Shown here: piece after piece, positions 24,317-33,328 of the stretch
Layout of the letters: every line of letters begins with the position of its first letter
How positions within the stretch are numbered: position 1 is the stretch's first letter
The notes under the pieces: generated by a model
The model's database searches: none
What the model was told of the DNA's origin: nothing
The model's input: the letters and a program-made list of their open reading frames with translations, nothing else
DNA from: Tetradesmus obliquus
Lineage: Eukaryota; Chlorophyta; Chlorophyceae; Sphaeropleales; Scenedesmaceae
Assembly (NCBI GenBank): GCA_030272155.1
Contig: CP126203.1
Span: forward strand, 682,001-746,000
DNA: 64,000 bases
Reading direction: 5' to 3'
Translations under genes and position numbers: made by a program

Positions 24317-26559
24317 ACCGTCACGGAGGCCATCACCGGGCCCCACATCAGGTGCCGCCGTTGCTGCTGCCCCCCCTGCTCCATTTGCAGCAGCGCCAGC
24401 TGCTTCATCATCTCTGGCGGCACCCGCTGCTGCTGCTGCTGGCCTGCTGTTGCTGCTGCGGCAGCAGACGTCCGCATGATGCGCAGCAGCACCAGTGCCG
24501 GCGGCTGCAGCGCAGCGATGGTGGGCTGTCCTGCAAGTGCCTCCTTGTCTGCTGCGCTGCGCGCCTGCTGCTGCTGCTGCTGCTGCACAGCCTCTGCAAC
24601 TGCCAGCTGCTGTGCTAGCCGCAGCATTGACAGCAGTGTGGCGGTGTGCTCTGGAGTGTCCAGCTTCCCCAGGAAATCCTCACTGAGCTGCAGCTCCTCC
24701 CTGCAGGACGCAGATTGAAAAGTAACATGTCACAAACATGTTTATTTGTGATAAGGGTGATAGCTAGCCGCAGCATTCACAGCAGTGTGGCGGTGTGCTC
24801 TGGGGTGTCCAGCTTCCCGAGGAAAGCCTCACTGAGCTGCAGCTCCTCCCTGCAGGGTGCAGTTTTAACAATAACATGTCACAAAAATGTTATTTTGTTA
24901 CAAGTGACAGCTAACTGCAGCATTGACAGCAGTGTTGCGGCGTGCTCTGGAGTGTCCAGCTTTCCCAAGAAGTCCTCACTGAGCTGCAGCTCCTCCCTGC
25001 AGGATGCAGTTAGAAAAGTAACATGTCACAAATGGGTTATTTTGTTGCGAAGTGGCAGCTAGCTGCAGCATAGACAGCAGTGTGGCGGTGTGCTCTGGGG
25101 TGTCCAGCTTTCCAAGGAAGCCTGCAGGGCACGCCAGCACGGTACTGACCTGTGCCATACACGCCAGCTGCTGCTGCTGCTGCCGCTACAGCATCCAATC
25201 AACATATGGATCCCATGATGTGCAGAAAAAAAACATCCAACACTCACTTGTCTCTATAGAACGCAGGGCATGCCAGCACCATTTGATCTCTACGCCATAC
25301 ATGCCAGCTGCAGCTGCGGCCTCTACAGCAGCACCAAACTACGACGCATCGCCTGCTGTGCTGAGTACAAAACCAACAAAACAAGACATTCGACACTCAC
25401 TTGTCTGTGTAAAAGGCTGGGCACGCCAGCGCTGTCAGAATCTCCGCCATACACGCCAGCTGCTGCTGCGGCGCCAGCAGCCGGAACAGCAGCTCACAAT
25501 CCCTGGCCAGCCACGCCAAATGCGCAGGAGCAGCATACGCTACATGGTACAGCCACCAGATCGCCACACGCCGCAGCAGCAGCACCAGCGGCGACTCCAG
25601 TCCTGCAAGCCCTGCTGCGTTTCCTGCAGGCTTTCCTGCAGGGCTTCCTGCAAGGGTGCTGGCGGGCTTCGGCGGCTCGACGGTGTGCTGCGGCAGCTGC
25701 GCAAGGCCCGGCTGCTTGCAGGAAGACACTAGCAGCGCCCGAAGAGCCGCATTGCGGCAGCGGCGGGTTCTGGCCTGCTGCTGCTGCTGCTGCTGTGGAT
25801 GTGCAGCAGGACTGAACAGCGAAGGATCTGCGCAGAACAGCGCTGCTTCGAAATGCTCGCCGCTGTCGTGCTGGTTTGGCGCGGGCTGCAGTTTGATCAG
25901 CAGGTCGGCGTCTGCTTGCAGGAAGGCAGCAGCAGCAGCAGTACGACACGCAGCTCTGAGGACTGCATGGCGGGTGTCGGAGAGTCTAGCAGCAAGGGGA
26001 CTTGATACCACCAACATTTGTTGGTTGATGTGGTAGGGGGTTGGGTGCTGCGGAAGAGCATGGATATACTTGATACCTTCATCCAAAGCCATGCAACTTT
26101 CTTTATCGAGGCATTGCTGAGATCTCCATGGCAGAGTACACACTGCAGCAAGCACTGCTTGCAGGACACCTGCTCTGCTGCAGCAACGGTGTGGCTGCCG
26201 GTGCAGAGCTGGGAGGACATTGCAGGTGCTGGATGTGATATCAATGACGTCAAGGTTGCTCTACAGCAATTTTTAGGCTTTTGGGGGCTGCTGCGGCGAG
26301 GCAAGTCAAGGGACAAGTGCTCCAGTGGGGTGCAGCAGTGACAGCAGCAGCAGGCTGGGCTTGTGTCCTACCAGTGACCGACCTCTGCTCGCATCTGATC
26401 GCTGTCCAGATATCTTACAACACAAATTGTTTTTTGAAGGAGCATACCTTGCGAGCATTGCGCCAGCCGCTGCTTCAGTTGCTTCGGGTCTGTGTAGTGC
26501 ACCCGCAGCTCATCCTCCACTGCCTGCCTCAAGGCCTGCTGCTGCTTGTTCTTGCTCAT
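5920..26559 (-). CDS. Giant low-complexity protein with C-terminal MYND zinc finger (about 4,201 aa)
   Basis: Fifteen exons join in phase: 26372-26559, 25401-26177, 24319-24700, 23549-24081, 23277-23382, 22707-23158, 17164-22308, 16175-16490, 14416-14670, 13428-13586, 12871-13053, 12099-12281, 8615-10993, 6234-7684 and 5920-6016. The start (MSKNKQQQALRQAVEDELR) follows an A-rich context. Most of the length is helical-looking Leu/Gln/Ala sequence with poly-Q, poly-A and poly-S runs, and no fold was recognised. At about residues 4,100-4,170 the pattern CDWC, CASC, YCSKGC and HGPNC gives the eight ligands of a MYND finger, a protein-interaction module. Its first linker is widened by Ser/Ala/Gln. 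The 5,145-bp exon holds two internal repeat families and an acidic stretch. The weakest junction is the acceptor of exon 23277-23382 (AAG). Two or more neighbouring genes remain possible, but no in-frame stop or start demands a split. Confidence 0.75.
7765..8110 (-). repeat. Three upstream copies of the start of MYND-gene exon 14
   Basis: The acceptor plus HQQPSMLASNLLTLHLLA recurs at about 7765-7835, 7900-7965 and 8035-8105, before the intact exon that starts at 7684. The spacers are CAG tracts on the + strand (CTG in sense). Confidence 0.9.
8465..8492 (-). repeat. Short donor copy of the 2.4-kb exon end
   Basis: The sequence around the donor of exon 8615-10993 (a CACTCACCACTGCACTG stretch on +) is repeated about 140 bp downstream in transcription. 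Confidence 0.6.
11045..11670 (-). repeat. Four upstream copies of the start of exon 8615-10993
   Basis: The acceptor plus IIDRLRQQQ...LWWLLAPAAG recurs at about 11055-11140, 11290-11395, 11460-11540 and 11595-11670. The reading frame has drifted in some copies. The intact exon starts at 10993. Confidence 0.9.
11905..12520 (-). repeat. Donor copies of MYND-gene exons 11 and 12
   Basis: Bases about 11905-11960 repeat the end of exon 12099-12281 (LLIAVQRLQDHHWQ). Bases about 12305-12380 and 12430-12520 repeat the end of exon 12871-13053 (MVEAYPAKLKVKEPPS). All lie downstream of their intact exon in transcription. Confidence 0.8.
12545..12858 (-). repeat. 12-bp minisatellite CAGCCCACCACC between exon copies
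   Basis: About 26 near-perfect 12-bp units occupy the intron between the intact exon 12871-13053 and its first donor copy. They read as QPTT repeats on + and GWVV repeats on -. Neither reading is likely to be a protein, because exon-derived sequence bounds both ends. Confidence 0.85.
13115..13400 (-). repeat. Upstream copies of pieces of exon 12871-13053
   Basis: Bases about 13115-13183 repeat the acceptor and 5' third of the exon. Bases about 13225-13265 repeat a short piece. Bases about 13330-13400 repeat the middle of the exon. Frames are broken. Confidence 0.7.
13590..13695 (-). repeat. CAG-rich tract before MYND-gene exon 10 (CTG in sense)
   Basis: Bases 13591-13640 and following are almost pure CAG on +, so CTG in the transcript. 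They end at the acceptor of exon 13428-13586. Confidence 0.85.
13880..14345 (-). repeat. Downstream donor copies of exon 14416-14670
   Basis: The exon end (MGRLLRLQ-WLAK-ADRAE plus GT donor) recurs at about 14265-14345, 14155-14195 and 13885-13955, with a weaker copy near 14010-14060. Confidence 0.82.
14745..15945 (-). repeat. Seven-copy array of the start of exon 14416-14670
   Basis: The acceptor plus the 5' part of the exon (HLSDQVADALGSWQALAKRH) recurs at about 14745-14855, 14930-15045, 15120-15240, 15310-15430, 15490-15600, 15665-15780 and 15830-15945. (CAG)n tracts of different length separate the copies; the one at 14860-14916 has 19 units. The intact exon is the copy nearest the next exon. 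Confidence 0.93.
16550..16690 (-). repeat. Two upstream copies of the start of exon 16175-16490
   Basis: The segment CCTGCAG/GGCCAGGCAC and the following ten to fifteen codons recur at about 16550-16590 and 16640-16690. Each is followed by a CAG tract on +. Confidence 0.82.
16925..17115 (-). repeat. Two downstream donor copies of the 5.1-kb exon
   Basis: The exon end (LEGDMGLRR plus GTAAG-type donor) recurs at about 17040-17110 and 16925-16995, after the intact donor at 17163. Confidence 0.82.
18425..18840 (-). repeat. Three-unit coding repeat in the giant protein
   Basis: A unit of about 45 residues containing SDTGGD, EPDSDFEQEADAAAA and LQLPPGLQ.RAAAA is present three times in frame. Units begin near 18430, 18570 and 18705. 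Small Ala and Ser length changes distinguish them. Confidence 0.9.
20280..22020 (-). repeat. Two-unit, roughly 300-residue repeat in the giant protein
   Basis: The two halves align in order: ESA(F/I)A.LLS; REFVCSNAVSW against RAFVRSNAALW; SLPGWSQ against SLPSWSQ; LLQVP.MPG; and ILRSDP.RRDAL. LSKGFLGPRPAQ precedes each unit. This suggests an old internal duplication of an uncharacterised helical domain. Confidence 0.85.
22585..22640 (-). repeat. Donor copy of exon 22707-23158
   Basis: The sequence for TIDAY and its donor recurs once downstream of the intact exon end at 22707. Confidence 0.7.
22861..23095 (-). repeat. 78-bp coding repeat, three units
   Basis: A 26-residue unit ([20 protein letters not shown] and six more residues) repeats exactly every 78 bp, starting at 22861, 22939 and 23017 on +, within exon 22707-23158. 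Confidence 0.92.
24770..25190 (-). repeat. Three upstream copies of exon 24319-24700 start, plus a donor copy of exon 2
   Basis: The acceptor and EELQLSE.FLGKLDTPEHTA recur at about 24775-24860, 24910-25005 and 25060-25125; the last is truncated at its acceptor side. Bases about 25125-25185 overlap a copy of the end of exon 25401-26177. Confidence 0.88.
25245..25330 (-). repeat. Downstream donor copy of exon 25401-26177
   Basis: The donor region and the adjoining exon end (around LTALACPAFY) recur once, at about 25250-25330. Confidence 0.7.
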
Positions 26560-27595
26560 TTTAGATTGTTACAATGAGAAACCATACTGCGGACGGAGCA
26601 TATCGCTGCTCCGACACGGTGCACTCCTGACACACTTGCAAATCGATGCAGGTCGGCCAAAGCAGCCACAACGACACAGTTCTTTGGCTCTCAAACCTGT
26701 TACAATGCATCCTTGTAGGAACTGCAACATCGGGCCTGGGTCCGGGGCGTGTCTTCAACATGCTACTGCTGTCCCGCTGCTCAAGTTCAAACATGCGAGC
26801 AGCTGTCACAGCACCCAGCAATAAGCGTCTCGAATCTTGACATCGGCTGCACACAGTTGCTAATCGAGCATCTGCATCACACAATGCCAACCACCTGGCT
26901 GCAGGCACTACATTGGACCATGAATTGCGCAGCTGTCATGGCGCCTAGTAGTTTCTCAGCAGCACCTTGTGAGATGTGGGCAAGCAGTATAATCGCAGCG
27001 ACAACGATACATTCTGCAATAGCCGCATGCAACAGTTTGCTCACTCACAGATGTAGAAGGGCAAAGCAGGTCACACCTCCGTGCACACCAAACATACAAA
27101 TGGCAGGCAAGCGCATGCTTACAGGTGTGATGCATGCATCGATGAGCATGCTCCAAAGTCTTGAGCATGCATGTCCCACGCCATGGCGTCAAAGTGTCAG
27201 CCAGCTGTGTAGTATCAGGAGATGCAGGAAAGACATTGCATATCGCGACAGCATCAATGCAACAAAATGCGTACTCACATCTAGAAAGTAGGCCCCCTCG
27301 CCACCATGTGTGCTGTTGATGTGCCGAATGCCATGAAGGGGTTTGTTTGGAATGCACACAGTTGTAGACTACCAAAATCAAAGGCTGCAGTTCTTGCTTC
27401 CCGCAGGTGCCAGGCCGGCACCAGCGCATGCGTGCACAAGATTGCTGCAATCTGATTGCATCATGCACAGTGTGAGAACACCCGTACCGCACATGCACAG
27501 TTCTTGTCCATGAACACGGACACACATGCCCCTGGCTGGTTTCCCAATAAAAAACACACGCCAGACCTCTCATGCGTTAAACCGAAACAGACAGC
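26560..27595. other. Spacer between the mannanase 3' end and the giant-gene 5' end
   Basis: No gene, domain or long repeat recognised. The bases just above 26560 should contain the giant gene's promoter, but no clear TATA box is seen. Confidence 0.4.
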
Positions 27596-27599
27596 TGCA

Positions 27600-28130
27600 A
27601 CGGTGTTGCGTGATGTGCTGGCGTATGCAGCTGCCACGCCAGCAACAGCAGCACACATTCCTGCAGCACCAGCAGCAGCTGCTGCAGCTGCTAGAGCAAT
27701 TTGCAACGTAGCAACACCAACTTCAAAGCTGTGACCTCTTCATCGCAGCACACATTCCCCGCAACACCTGCACCGACTGCGCATCATCTGCCACAGGCTG
27801 CTGCAGCAGCAGCAGCCGCAGCAGCAGCAGCAGCAGCAGCAGCAGCACTACCCAAGCGTGGCTACCAGCCTATGAAGCTGCCGCTGCATTTGTAGCAGCG
27901 CACATCTCCTGCAGACCAGCAACAGCTGCAGCAGCTGCGACAACCCCTGCCACCCCAGCAGCTGGCCTATGAAGCTGCCACACCACCGATAGCAGCACAC
28001 ATCCTCCGCATGCCCTGCATCGGCTGAAGCAGTTGCTACAGCCCTTCCCACCCCAGCAGCTGACTCACGAAGCTGCCACTCCATTGACAGCAGCACACAT
28101 GCCCCGCAACACCTGCAGCTGCCGTCACTA
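27600..28130 (-). repeat. About five trailing copies of the mannanase last-exon end
   Basis: The segment coding LRRMCAAV-GVAAS and a stop recurs at about 28068-28130, 27955-28020, 27860-27920, 27725-27790 and 27600-27690. Most copies keep a stop. The true stop is at 28157. Confidence 0.87.
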
Positions 28131-28156
28131 CAGCTTGCCTCAAAGTGGCAACCCGC

Positions 28157-28396
28157 CTATGACGCTGCCACACCTCGAACAGCAGCACACATCCTACGCA
28201 GCACCTGCACCGACAGCGCATCATCAGCCACAGCCTGCTGCTGGCACTGCGCAGCTGCTGCTGCATCCGGCGCGCCGCTTGCATACACCGTATAGCCGTC
28301 ATAATTAGGGTATGACTCGTGGGCAAACATCCACAGCAGTGCCGCCTTCAGCACGCCTCCTGACGCCACTGACTGCTGCAGAAGCTGGTCCATCTG

Positions 28397-28437
<41 letters not shown>

Positions 28438-28544
28438 CAGCAGCAGCAACATCAGGGTATGACTCGTGGGCAAACATCCACAACAAAGCGGCCTTCAGGA
28501 CGCCTCCTGACGCAACAGACTGCTGCAGGAGCGTGCCCATCTGC

Positions 28545-28587
<43 letters not shown>

Positions 28588-29664
28588 ATTGTGGTACTGA
28601 TTGCTGTGGTGGTCGTCAGTGAGCAGCATTCAGGCATTCAGACAACATAGATTTGCAGGCATGAATGGATATGCCTCATGCACCCCAGTAAACACAGCTG
28701 CTCTGCCTGGCCCCTCCACTTCTTGCCAGACTACTGCAGCACCAGCGGGTTGCCCTCCAACAGAAACAGCACCACAACCACCACACCAAAAAGACAAACT
28801 GGCCGCCGGCAGCAGCAGCAGCAGCAGCAGCAGCGCCAGCACACCGCAGAGAACAACGCTGCCCTGCCGGGGCCCCAGGTCTTGTTGCCACACTCCTGCA
28901 GCTGCAGCACCAGCGGCTGGGCCCCTCTAACAGAAACAACACCACAACCAAATGACCAACATGAGGCATGAGCCTTCAAAAAGCAGAAGCGGCAGCAGCA
29001 GCTCACCGCAGAGAACAGCGCTGCCCTGCCGGGGCCTCCTGGTTTCTTGCCAGACTACTGCAGCACCAGCAGCTGGCCCCCTCTAACAGCAACAGCACCA
29101 CAACCAAATGACCAACATAAGACTTGGGCCTTCAAAAAGCAGCAGCGGCAGCAGCAGCTCACAGCAGAGAACAGCGCTGCCCTGCCGGGGCCTCCTGGTT
29201 TCTTGCAAGACTACTGCAGCACCAGCAGCTGGCCCCCTCTAACAGCAACAGCACCACAACCAAATGACCAACATAAGACTTGGGCCTTCAAAAAGCAGCA
29301 GCGGCAGCAGCAGCTCACCGCAGAGAACAGTGCCGCCCTGCCTGGGCCGCCCGGTTTCTTGCCAAATTCTGCAGCACCAGCGGCTTGCTCCTTCAACGGC
29401 AACTGAACCCACATCAAAGCACCATGCAGCAGTCAATGCCATACTCCTGCCCAAGCACACTACAGCATACACCTAAACCACACAAAATCAGAATCAAATG
29501 GCATCCATCCATCTAGCTCGCACCTCAGTGAACAGTGCCGCCCTGCCAGGGCCTCCTGGTTTCTTGCCAAACTCCTGCAGCACCAGCGGCTTGCCACCCA
29601 GCTGCTGCTGGCAGGCCGCCATGTGTGCTTGAACCCAGGCAACACTCCAGCTGCAGCAGCAGCG

Positions 29665-29719
<55 letters not shown>

Positions 29720-32700
29720 GAACACGTGATATGTTTGTGTATGAGAACACCAACGTGTCAGATGATCTGGGATGCATTTGGCTAGTTGCTGCTGGCAGGC
29801 GGCAGCATGGGACGGCAGCCAGGCAACACTCCAGCTGCGGCAGCAGCAGCAGCAGCAAGCTCAAATTGCATGTTTGCGTCAGTTGCTTTCAGATATCTTC
29901 GGCTAGCTGCTGCTGGCAGGCGGCTGCGTGGGAGCGCAGCCACTCCACGATTCAGCTGGGTGCTGTGCTGGCACCATCAGTAACAAAGGTAAACAAGCAG
30001 GCAATGCACTAGGCATGCCTACCTGTTGCATTGCTCGTCTCCAGCGTCTGGGCGCCGCTGGTCCGCATACATGTGATTGCTGGCAAAATAAGCTGACAGC
30101 GGGCTAGTCAAAACAATTCTCAGAAACAATTGTGACAGGCGTGCTCCCACCTGTTGCACTGCTCATCTCCGGCCCCAAGGCACCACTGGTCTGCATACAT
30201 GTCGAGCTTCAAAAGCATGTTGGATTGTTTGGACAACCCTTTCATGCACCCACCTGTTGCACTGCTCGTCTCCCGCGCCTGGGCACCACTGGTCGGCGTA
30301 CAGGTGGATGCTGGCGGAATCAGCTGACAGCAGGCTAGTCAAAACAAATGTTAAGAACAGTTGTAACAGACATGTCCCACCTGTTGCACTGCTCGTCTCC
30401 TGTGCCCGGGCACCACTGGTCCGCGTACATATGGATGCTGGCAAAGTCAACGTGCGGGCTGGCGCACTCCCGCACAAAGTCGGTGCCGTGCGTGACGTTG
30501 TAGGGGTTGGCAGCCAGCAGCTCTGCAGGCAACAACAAAACAAATGGAAGGCGAGGATGCAGCACAAAATCGGTGCAGGCGCTGGCGCATAAACTCGGTG
30601 CCATACGTGACGTTGTAGGGGTTGGCAGCCAGCAGCTCTGCAGGCAAGACGCAGACAGGCAGCATGTTGTGCGGGTCTGCGGCAGGCGTGAACACGCGGA
30701 AAGAAGTACAGATGTGCCACAGATGTGCTGGCAAAGCACTGTGGCGGCTGGCGCGCTCGCGCATAAAGTCAGTGTCGTGCGTGACGATGTAGGGGTTGGC
30801 AGCCAGCAGCTCTGCAGCAACAAGCAACAAATCAAATGGCAGGAAGATGCAGCACAAAATCGGTGCAGGCACTGGCGCATGTACTTGGTGCCATGGGTTA
30901 CGTTGTAAGGATTGGCCGCCAGCAGCTCTGCAGCAGGCCATAGAGACATATACAAGCAGAAGAGATTGCAAAAATGTGAGGGCAGCAACGCTAATGCGCA
31001 TAATTGGCCTGTAACTAGCAGCATACGTGCCGGCACAGAACACAACTGAATGCCGGTTTCAAGTGATGTACGGCTTGTTGTGCAGGTAATGTGCAGGTGA
31101 CATGATCAAGATAAAACATAACATGTTATCATCACCATCACCTGGGCTGCTGGGGCCAAACAATCCTTCGATCCCCACAGTAACCAGGTGGCTGCTCTCC
31201 TAGCTCTTCACATGCAGCAGCAACCGCCAAATGAATGCATGGTCATGTGATGTGTAGTTTTGAAGTTGTTTGAAATGCAGGTGACATGTTTAAGAATGTG
31301 GTAACATGGTGTTATTATAACACCATGATGATGATCATCACCTGGGCTGCTGGGGCCGAAGAACCCTTCCAGCCCAACCGTCACCAGGTGCCTGCTGTCC
31401 AGGCTCTTCACGTGTGCAGCTGCTGCATCAATGAAGGCAGCAATGCGGCTGCAGGACTCGTCACCCTCGCAGCGCGGCTCATTTGCCAGGTCCCAAGAGT
31501 GTATTGCGGGGTCATCCCTGCAGGCAGCGCAGCAGCACGCAAGATGGTTGTTACAACGATTGACAGCCTCACGTCATGTCTGCGTCAGAAGCCAGGTACC
31601 CATCACACATGCTGTAGGACGCGTCGCCCTCGCAGCGCGGCTCGTTGGCAAGGTCCCAGGAGTGACTTGCGGGGTCGTTTCTGCGTGGTGTGTGAAGAAT
31701 AGCAGCACAATGCAGCACAGTGCAACCAGTGGCGTCAGCATGGCATCACAGCACAGTGCAACCAGCACCCTTCCCGCTGTTACCATGCTGATGCCATGAG
31801 GACGTGAGTAGGCACAGTCACTTGGATGTTGAAGTTGGGCTGTTGGGCGCTGCCGCTGATCAGCGTTGATATGCACATCATGCACTTTGTAACTGTATGA
31901 TGATGATGATGATCGCCACATTCTAACAGTAACTGTAACAACTTATCACACATTGTAACACATTGTTACACTTGTGTAACACCCACCTGTATGCCACGCC
32001 GCTGATGCTGTTGGTACGGCTGACCAGCATTGTCACAAAGTCCAAGTACAGCTGCTGCGCCTTAGCATCAGAAAAGAAGTCCTTGCCGTCCGCTGTGGCA
32101 TCGTCAGGCAGACATTGAGACCACCTGGTGGCAGCAGCAGCAGCAGCAACAGTGGCAGGATTTCGTCAATACAGAGCTCAGGTACGGCTGCTGCGCCTTT
32201 ACATTCGCTGAAGAAACTGTTGCCCTCCACAGTGGCATCGTCAGGCAGACCCTGTGATCCCCTGGCAGCAGCAGCAGCAGCAACGACATGACAGTACAGC
32301 ACTCGAGTGCAGCTGCTGCGCCTTTACATTCGTTGAACAAATCCTTGCCCTCTGCAGTGGCATCATCAGGCAGACCGTGAGACCACCTAGCAGCAGCAGC
32401 AGCAACAGCAGCATCAGCAGCAGCAGCAACGGGACAGTGCAGCACTCACGTACGGCTGCTGCGCCTTTGCATTCGCTGGAGAAGTCTTTGCGCTCCGCAG
32501 TGGCATCATCAGCCAGACTTATCAAAGACCACCTGACACATTGACGTCATGCACTTCACCAGCCGCAGCTCACTTGACGTAGCGCGGCATGCCGCCAAAC
32601 TCGGCCCAGAAGTTTGTCAGCGTCACGCAAACAACAACTTGCACCACCAGCAGCAGCCACAGCCAACTCAGTCGACGGCCAACAAAGTCATCTCAGCTCA

Positions 32701-33261
32701 CTTGACGTAATGCGGCATGCCGCCAAACTCGGCCCAGAAGTTTGTCAGCGTCATCATCAGCGCCACATGTGACACTACGAAGTATCAAGACAAGACAGTC
32801 AACACATTGCATCTCACTTCACGTATTGCGGCATGCCGCCAAATTCAGCCCAGAAGTTTGTCAGCGTCATCATCAGCTGCAGCCCACGCTGGCCAGCCTC
32901 CACCAGCAGCCAGTCCAGCCCCGCAAGCACTTGGTCACTGTACTGGCCTGCAGCAGCAGCAGCAGCAGCATGGGTCAAACTTGTGCAGCTGGCCAGCCTC
33001 TACCAGCAGCCAGTCCAGCCCCGCAAGCACTTGGTCACTGTACTGGCCTGCAGCAGCAGCAGCAGCAGCAGCAGCATGGGTCAAACTTGTGCAGCTGGCC
33101 AGCCTCCACCAGCAGCCAGTCCAGCCCCGCCAGCACTTGGTCGCTGTAGTGGCCTGCAGCAGCAGCAGCAGCAGCAGCAGCATGGGTCAAACTTGTGCAG
33201 CTGGCCAGCCTCCACCAGCAGCCAGTCCAGCCCCGCCAGCATTTGGTCGCTGTAGTGGCCT

Positions 33262-33328
<67 letters not shown>

